The notes under the pieces: model-generated
Told to the model about the DNA's origin: nothing
Database searches by the model: none
Seen by the model: the letters and a program-made list of their open reading frames with translations, nothing else
NCBI GenBank assembly: GCA_965250195.1
Contig: OZ252295.1
Location: 1,736,001-1,800,000, forward strand
Direction: 5' to 3'
Source of the DNA: CAUZIR01 sp965250195
Lineage (GTDB): Bacteria; Chloroflexota; Dehalococcoidia; Lucifugimonadales; UBA2962
Length of the DNA: 64,000 nt
Shown: in pieces, positions 60,301 through 64,000 of the stretch
Numbering within the stretch: the first letter of the stretch is position 1
How the letters are laid out: the number at the start of each line of letters is the position of its first letter
Made by a program: the position numbers and the translations under genes

Positions 60301-60421
60301 TGGGCGTGCACACTTCGAGGCTCTCCAGGCGGACGTAAGTTTCCGAGTCGCCGACACAAACAAGTCTTTCATGGCTACCATCGACGATGTGTACGAAGAG
60401 GGAACTGCGGCAACGTCCTAA
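57398..60421 (+). CDS. res: Type III restriction endonuclease (Res)
   Basis: 1007 residues: Walker A METGTGKTYVYLRT (about 92-98), DEAD-type IIDEPQSV near 224, motif V SHSALKEGWDNPNVF and VI EIGRGLRIA (about 557), then a C-terminal nuclease with NPDWAVL and VLESKGS (about 946). GTG 57398 is the start. It forms a complex with Mod, moves along DNA with ATP and cuts unmodified sites. Confidence 0.95.
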   Translation: MKIKFNADLEHQREAIASVVDVFQGQETLQTNFAVASQDTGLQVSLFESESGIGNRLKLLDEDILANVNQIQLRNSLAQSKTLDGMNFTVEMETGTGKTYVYLRTVFELHQKYGFTKYIIVVPSIAIIEGVWKSLQITEEHFKGLYGNVRYDFFLYDSQKLGRVRNFATMDCVQIMVINIDAFRKSFIDPEKENKSNIIHRPLDRMAGVKPIEFIQAANPIVIIDEPQSVDSTEKGREAVASLNPLCTLRYSATHRDRYNQVYRLDAVDAYERELVKQIEVASIDVEDGFNRAYIRLLSVNTTKSPITAKVEFDILGSGSNVQRKTKTVRSGDDLFDISGGRDVYDGYIIEDIYGEEGRKYISFASKSEILALGESVGGVNQDSYKRLQIRKTIEEHLDKELRLNPRGIKVLSLFFLDRVANYRSYDDEGKPQLGKYALIFEEEYSKLLQRPKYVDLLKSADFEAAADGVHGGYFAVDNKKDSTGANRLKESRGRGNTSADENAYQLIMRDKEKLLSFDSKLKFIFSHSALKEGWDNPNVFQICTLNETASMMKKRQEIGRGLRIAVDQTGDRVHGFNVNTLTVMANESYKDFAKKLQKEMEDESGIRFGIVEQHLFANILAKSEDYRTKYLGIDASAALWKYLEDYGYIDVEGNVQDELRGDLDSGQLKLPNEFAEHAAAIAAVLTKVAGSLNIKNADDRERVSLNKQVYLSRDFQELWDRVKHRTTFRVEFDSEKLIQTCVDEINKSLIVGRTRFVFRKSQAEINRGGVQMSDPAEQAYTDDTKELRPPDIVSFLQNQTNLTRRSIVEILRRISKLEQFKRNPQKFIEQVTAIIQHQMRLFIVEGVKYQRIGDDEFYAQELFETEELYGYLNKNMLESKKSVFTQVVYGSKVEANFARSFELSNDVTAFAKLPSWFKIETPLGGYNPDWAVLVERDGKQRLYFVLESKGSLFTDAIRQTEQAKIDCGRAHFEALQADVSFRVADTNKSFMATIDDVYEEGTAATS

Positions 60422-60511
60422 AAGTGGCGTCGCAAACCTGCCTATTAGTACAGGAAGTTTCCCTGCCTCGTTCGTCTCCCGCCGTATCCGTTGCAATGTA
60501 CGTCTACTGGG

Positions 60512-60532
60512 GGTAGTGTGTCATTTTGAATC
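60512..60532 (+). repeat. IS terminal repeat, left copy 2
   Basis: 21 bp identical in inverted orientation to 63532-63552 (begins GGTAGTGTGTCATTTTG, then AATC). Confidence 0.85.
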
Positions 60533-60576
60533 CAGCTGACGTTGACCCTGGAAGTGTCCCCTGCTAGCCTGCCTTC

Positions 60577-60798
60577 ATGGCAAAGCGACGCAAAAAAGCT
60601 GAGCATGATGCGGCGGTAACTGCCTACAAGGTCTTCCAGCAAGCGATTGGGGAGTCCGATGAGGCCGAAGAAGAATCTGCCGCCACGAAGCGAGGCAAGG
60701 CCCGCGCTGTAAAGCTCACACCTGAACGGCGCTCGGAGATTGCCAGACGCGCTGCCAAAGCCCGTTGGGCTAAGGCCAAACGTTCAGACCAGGCGTAG
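60577..60798 (+). CDS. Small basic protein, histone H1-like motif
   Basis: 73 residues: MAKRRKKAEHDAAVTAYKVFQQA and C-terminal LTPERRSEIARRAAKARWAKAK, a common small DNA-binding-like motif. It overlaps the 3' end of the XRE-ImmA gene on the other strand. Role unknown. Confidence 0.6.
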   Translation: MAKRRKKAEHDAAVTAYKVFQQAIGESDEAEEESAATKRGKARAVKLTPERRSEIARRAAKARWAKAKRSDQA

Positions 60799-61899
60799 GT
60801 GGCCCCTAGGTCTGGGGGGGGTCGGTCTTTCATCCGCTTCCGGACGTTCGCTGACCACGATAGGCACCATAACGAGGCCGAACACCAGCTTACTCAACCT
60901 CTCCGGGTAGAGAGATAGAGTCTTTGCGACTTGGCCCATCGATGTTCCCTCTTCTCTTAGCAACTGGAATACTTTGCTTAGAATCTGGGATGTTTCTCTC
61001 GGGGCTGGATTAGGCTCATCGATGCGGTACTTCCGTCGGCCAATCTCAGCAAACAGCCTACGGTATTGATAGTCGCGTAAAAGCCCGAGCTTGTGCATTC
61101 GGTAGACCAAGCTGGCAACAGAAACATTCCACCGACGCTTAGCATCGATGATTTGGTGAAGGTTCCCCCCATATGGTGCGTGGGCGAGAGTATCGCCACG
61201 GGGCATCAGGAAAGCCGCACCGAATTGTTGTGCCTCTTGTTCGGCTTCCTTACCCTGAGGTCCACCCAGCCCATGAAGAACCAAGTGCCCCAGCTCATGC
61301 ACCGCGTCCATCCGGCTGCGCTCAGCCGATTTCATGGTGTTTAGGAAAACGTAGGGAATGTCCCCGCGCCAAAACGAGTACGCGTCAAGTACGGAGGTAT
61401 CCTCGCTGAGGGAAAAGATACGGACTCCGTGTGACTCCAAGAGGTGAATTACGTTCTTGATTGGCCGCTCACCGATATTCCAGCTACTACGTATCTCCAT
61501 AGCAGCGGCCTCCGGGTCGACGTCTTTATACTGTGGGATATTCGGCTGCGGCAGAGGGGTGACTCTCTCATCGATCCAGTCGGATAGCCTTAACCCCAGT
61601 GTTCCAAAGCCGAGGGCTTTGTCCCGTAGTCTGGCTGTGAGCTTGCTCTGAGCGCGGAAACTGGACCCTTCTGATGGCGGCTCTTCGAGGTCCGGCCCAT
61701 AGAAAAAGCTCAGCGGGAATTGGAGTATCTCGGAGAACCTGTCAATCGTTGAAGGGTTCGGGTCCCGTTCACTCGCCTCGTAGCCGGACAGACTCCGAAG
61801 CGAAATGTCTGCCCGTTCAGCCAATTCCCGCTTGGTGATTCCGTTGCACCGGCGGGCAAGGTCTAGCCTTGTCGGATTGAACGTCGATGTTTCACTCAC
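60784..61899 (-). CDS. XRE regulator fused to ImmA/IrrE metallopeptidase
   Basis: 371 residues: XRE domain (LDLARRCNGITKRELAERADISLRSLSGYEASERDPNPS), then an ImmA/IrrE domain with HELGH (201-205) and EAEQEAQQFGAAFLMP. Such proteins cleave repressors or antitoxins. It overlaps the upstream partner gene by 4 nt. Confidence 0.92.
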   Translation of the reverse strand: MSETSTFNPTRLDLARRCNGITKRELAERADISLRSLSGYEASERDPNPSTIDRFSEILQFPLSFFYGPDLEEPPSEGSSFRAQSKLTARLRDKALGFGTLGLRLSDWIDERVTPLPQPNIPQYKDVDPEAAAMEIRSSWNIGERPIKNVIHLLESHGVRIFSLSEDTSVLDAYSFWRGDIPYVFLNTMKSAERSRMDAVHELGHLVLHGLGGPQGKEAEQEAQQFGAAFLMPRGDTLAHAPYGGNLHQIIDAKRRWNVSVASLVYRMHKLGLLRDYQYRRLFAEIGRRKYRIDEPNPAPRETSQILSKVFQLLREEGTSMGQVAKTLSLYPERLSKLVFGLVMVPIVVSERPEADERPTPPRPRGHLRLV

Positions 61900-62558
61900 G
61901 CCTTTAGCTCAACTGGGATATCGATATCGCCAGAGTCGTCATCCGCGGAACCTCCGCCCAAAGCTGCCGGGTTCAAGTCGGCTCCGAGCCTGCTGTCGGG
62001 GGACGATAGCATGATGCGCTCCGACCACTCTGTGATGTACCCCTCTGGATTCATAACTACGGGGAGCGAAAGCTCTGCCCTCACCTCGTCGGCATCCTCG
62101 TCCTGGTAGAGCAGCAGAATCCAGGTCTGCCGTTCTGGACTCCTCCAATTCGGATCGGCGCTGATGCTGGCGAAGCCAGACTGGTTAACACTGACAACCT
62201 TTTCCGTTGCGGGACCCTTCTCAGCGCGGGTAGCTGGCGTCATATCGGGGTTACCTGTCCTGCTATCGCCCTGTGAAACGGCGATTGCCCAGCCCTTGCT
62301 GGGGTGCACCGTCGTGGCATAGTTTTGACTATTCTCCTTGGTCCACCCGTGGGGAATCAGCAAGTCGCGCAACATTCGAGTCGTCTTCATCCAAGTTATG
62401 ATGCCGCGGCCAGATGGAGGGTCGTGATTTGTACACTCCGTCAAGTATCCGAGCCCGAACTCAACCGCTTGCAAGAGGATGTCTGCATTAAGGCCAAGAT
62501 AATTCAGCCGGTCGGTGGCTTCTACGGGCTTTTGGTACAGCTTTGTCGCGAAATCCAA
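61896..62558 (-). CDS. Partner of the XRE-ImmA protein, unknown
   Basis: 220 residues: helical N-terminus and a beta-rich C-terminal half (TWILLLYQDEDADEVRAELSLPVVMNPEGYITEWSERI) ending in an acidic tail with DIDIPVEL. From memory, similar proteins sit next to XRE-ImmA genes. It is the first gene of the pair, so a target or antitoxin role is possible. Confidence 0.6.
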   Translation of the reverse strand: MDFATKLYQKPVEATDRLNYLGLNADILLQAVEFGLGYLTECTNHDPPSGRGIITWMKTTRMLRDLLIPHGWTKENSQNYATTVHPSKGWAIAVSQGDSRTGNPDMTPATRAEKGPATEKVVSVNQSGFASISADPNWRSPERQTWILLLYQDEDADEVRAELSLPVVMNPEGYITEWSERIMLSSPDSRLGADLNPAALGGGSADDDSGDIDIPVELKA

Positions 62559-62598
62559 TCGAATGTCTCCTTCGTGCAGGAGGTCAGAACCGTTTTCT

Positions 62599-62642
62599 AT
62601 TGCGTGTTATCCTATCACAATTGCGGTCGAAAAACACGCAAT
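62599..62642 (+). promoter_or_regulatory. Inverted repeat between ImmA operon and transposase
   Basis: ATTGCGTGTT (62599-62608) and AACACGCAAT (62633-62642) are perfect inverse arms with a 24-bp spacer, in the divergent gap. Likely operator for the XRE protein. Confidence 0.55.
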
Positions 62643-62688
62643 CCATATTGACTTCCAGGCTACTAACAAGCATAATATATGCATTATC

Positions 62689-63543
62689 ATGAATCGACTA
62701 AGTACAGAGCGTCAGGTCCAGATAGTACATGCCCTGTGCGAGGGCAATTCGATCAGGGGCACTGCCAGAATCACTGGGAGCGCGGTAAACACCGTAGTCA
62801 AGCTCCTTAGAGAGGTCGGCACGGCATGCCTGGACTATCAGGACGAGGCAATGCGCGACTTGCCATGCACTCGCCTGGAATGCGACGAAATATGGTCGTT
62901 CGTCTACTCAAAGGCCAAGAACGTACCCGCTGAGCATGAAGGCGAGTTTGGTTACGGCGATGTATGGACGTGGACGGCCATCGACGCAGATACCAAGCTA
63001 GTGCCGTGCTGGCACGTCGGAGGCCGTAGCGGGCGCGATGCCTGGGTGTTTATGAGGGACCTCGCCGGTCGCCTTCGCTCCCGCGTTCAGTTAACCACGG
63101 ACGGCCACAAGCCGTATCTAGAGGCCGTCGAAGGCGCGTTCGGCTCAGAGATCGACTATGCCATGTTGACGAAGCTGTATGGCCCGACGGAGCCAGAGCG
63201 AGAAGCACGGCGACGATATAGTCCGGCTGAATGTATCGGTACTGAAACGAGAGTGGTCCAGGGCAATCCCGACACGAAGCACATTTCGACTAGCTACGTC
63301 GAACGTCAGAACCTCACGATGCGCATGTCCATGCGGCGCTTCACAAGGCTCACGAACGCCTTTTCCAAAAAGCTAGAGAACCACATGCATGCGTTGTCTT
63401 TGTACTTTGCCTTCTATAATTTCTGCCGCCCACACTCATCACTGAGCAAGCCCTATAACAGGACCCCGGCGATGGCGGCGGGACTGACTACAAGGATATG
63501 GGACATCCGGGATTTGCTGAGCTTGCGCCCTGATTCAAAATGA
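62689..63543 (+). CDS. IS1-family-like DDE transposase
   Basis: 284 residues: an N-terminal HTH (STERQVQIVHALCEGNSIRGTARITGSAVNTVVKLL), DDE residues in LECDEIWSFVYSKAKN, LTTDGHKPYL and HISTSYVERQNLTMRM, and FYNFCRPHSSL near the end. Its stop codon (63541-63543) lies inside the right terminal repeat. ATG 62689 is chosen because the HTH starts there. Confidence 0.92.
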   Translation: MNRLSTERQVQIVHALCEGNSIRGTARITGSAVNTVVKLLREVGTACLDYQDEAMRDLPCTRLECDEIWSFVYSKAKNVPAEHEGEFGYGDVWTWTAIDADTKLVPCWHVGGRSGRDAWVFMRDLAGRLRSRVQLTTDGHKPYLEAVEGAFGSEIDYAMLTKLYGPTEPEREARRRYSPAECIGTETRVVQGNPDTKHISTSYVERQNLTMRMSMRRFTRLTNAFSKKLENHMHALSLYFAFYNFCRPHSSLSKPYNRTPAMAAGLTTRIWDIRDLLSLRPDSK

Positions 63544-63552
63544 CACACTACC
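63532..63552 (-). repeat. IS right terminal repeat
   Basis: Inverse of copy 2 over 21 bp. It holds the transposase TGA and, overlapping it, the ATG of the next gene. Confidence 0.85.
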
Positions 63553-64000
63553 GCATAGACCTTTCGTTTGACGGCCCTGCTGTGGCAGAAGGCCGGATGA
63601 ATGTTCGAGACCTGGCCCCTGCCATGTTGGCGGCTGGAGCCCTGTTTGAGTCGGCCAATAAGAGCCTGAATGGACCCGATGCAAGGGTCAATGTCAACGT
63701 CAGCGCGACGTCTGCCGGCTCGTTCCACATCGTCTTCGAAATCATCCAGGACTTCGATACCCAAGCCCTCCGGGATCTCCTCGCGACTGCCTCAGATTTG
63801 AAAGGGTTCATATTCGGCGGGGGCACGATAAGCCTGTTCGCTTTGGTCAAGTGGCTGCGAGGCCGCAAGCCGAAGGTGGAAAAGATTAACGACGAAATGT
63901 GGCGGCTGACGGTCGACGATGAGACCTATGAAGTTCCTTTGAAGCTGCTCCGCCTCTATCAGGACACGGCCGTACGCCGAGCGGCGGCCGACATGGTCAA
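63540..64000 (+). CDS. Hypothetical protein, 3' truncated by window
   Basis: At least 153 residues: YRIDLSFDGPAVAEGRMNVRDLAPAMLAAGALFESANKSLNGPDARVNVNVSATSAGSFHIVFEIIQ and a possible membrane helix (GGGTISLFALVKWLRG). Similar proteins of unknown function occur widely. The ATG at 63540 overlaps the transposase stop (ATGA); ATG 63598 would be an alternative start outside the IS. Confidence 0.75.
   Translation, partial: MTHYRIDLSFDGPAVAEGRMNVRDLAPAMLAAGALFESANKSLNGPDARVNVNVSATSAGSFHIVFEIIQDFDTQALRDLLATASDLKGFIFGGGTISLFALVKWLRGRKPKVEKINDEMWRLTVDDETYEVPLKLLRLYQDTAVRRAAADMV

Larger units (their letters stand above)
54921..63552 (+). mobile_element. IS-end-bracketed island with type III R-M and ImmA module
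   Basis: Outer ends are inverted copies of GGTAGTGTGTCATTTTG, with an internal left copy at 60512. Inside are mod, res, a small protein, an XRE-ImmA pair and one IS1-family-like transposase. The whole stretch is visibly less GC-rich than the chromosome. Movement as one 8.6-kb unit is inferred. Confidence 0.6.
60512..63552 (+). mobile_element. IS1-family-like element with passenger genes
   Basis: Perfect 21-bp terminal inverted repeats flank a small gene, an XRE-ImmA gene, its partner and a transposase. At 3.0 kb it is much longer than a normal IS1-type element, so the defence/toxin-like genes are cargo. No target duplication is evident. Confidence 0.7.

Noticed and set aside
38131..64000. 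CRISPR array or retron
   Set aside because: No regularly spaced direct repeats with unique spacers and no reverse transcriptase or cas gene were seen; the tandem repeats found have no spacers.

Overview
The window reads as GC-rich bacterial chromosome, most plausibly a Chloroflexota of the Dehalococcoidia/SAR202 type. That is inference from gene content: F420 ligase CofE, a tryptophan T-box, a selenoprotein candidate, bacterial class A RNase P RNA, and many amidohydrolase, dehydrogenase and HpcH/HpaI-type catabolic genes. No rRNA is present to settle it.

Positions 1-36000 are ordinary, tightly packed housekeeping and catabolic genes. They run: the 3' end of leuS, an HNH protein, a sarcosine-oxidase-like FAD enzyme, leuB, EVE, M20, Ldh2, TenA, CofE, CitE-like, FolB, a DUF2723 membrane protein, then a tryptophan operon. 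That operon has a sigma70-type promoter, a T-box leader with terminator, and trpS-trpE-trpG-trpD-trpC-trpF. After it come VOC, RidA, HIT, YqeK-like, ADH, cyclase, SDR, acyl-CoA dehydrogenase, D-aminoacylase and a second Zn-dehydrogenase. A PAS gene and its neighbour follow, then a probable HesB-like selenoprotein with an in-frame UGA and an adjacent SECIS-like hairpin. The block ends with rsmI, metG, a polyprenyl synthase, NIPSNAP, a Ca/Na exchanger, pyruvate kinase and a zinc-ribbon protein. A diverged intergenic repeat recurs at about 21.4, 22.2, 23.1, 32.25 and 36.0 kb.

Positions 36000-38100 hold a serine-recombinase-like gene with an eroded catalytic core, the RNase P RNA gene, and tRNA-Trp(CCA). 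A tyrosine integrase faces the tRNA 3' end and marks the start of an integrated phage-like element.

Positions 38100-54900 are the element's early region: integrase, HicAB, a methyltransferase-HNH fusion, a CI-like S24 repressor next to a perfect 17-bp inverted repeat, and a second XRE repressor. A long rightward operon of overlapping small genes follows. It carries a RecT/Bet-like protein, HNH, a replication initiator with iteron-like repeats inside its gene, a PolX thumb-like fragment, a C5 methyltransferase and a resolvase. Many tiny zinc-ribbon or membrane proteins follow, with several joined by a recurrent EPF-stop junction motif. No capsid, portal, terminase or tail gene is visible.

Positions 54900-63552 form a lower-GC island bracketed by IS1-family-like terminal repeats. 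It holds a type III restriction-modification system (mod, res), a small basic protein, an XRE-ImmA/IrrE metallopeptidase with its partner, and one transposase. The last gene starts inside the right terminal repeat and runs off the window.
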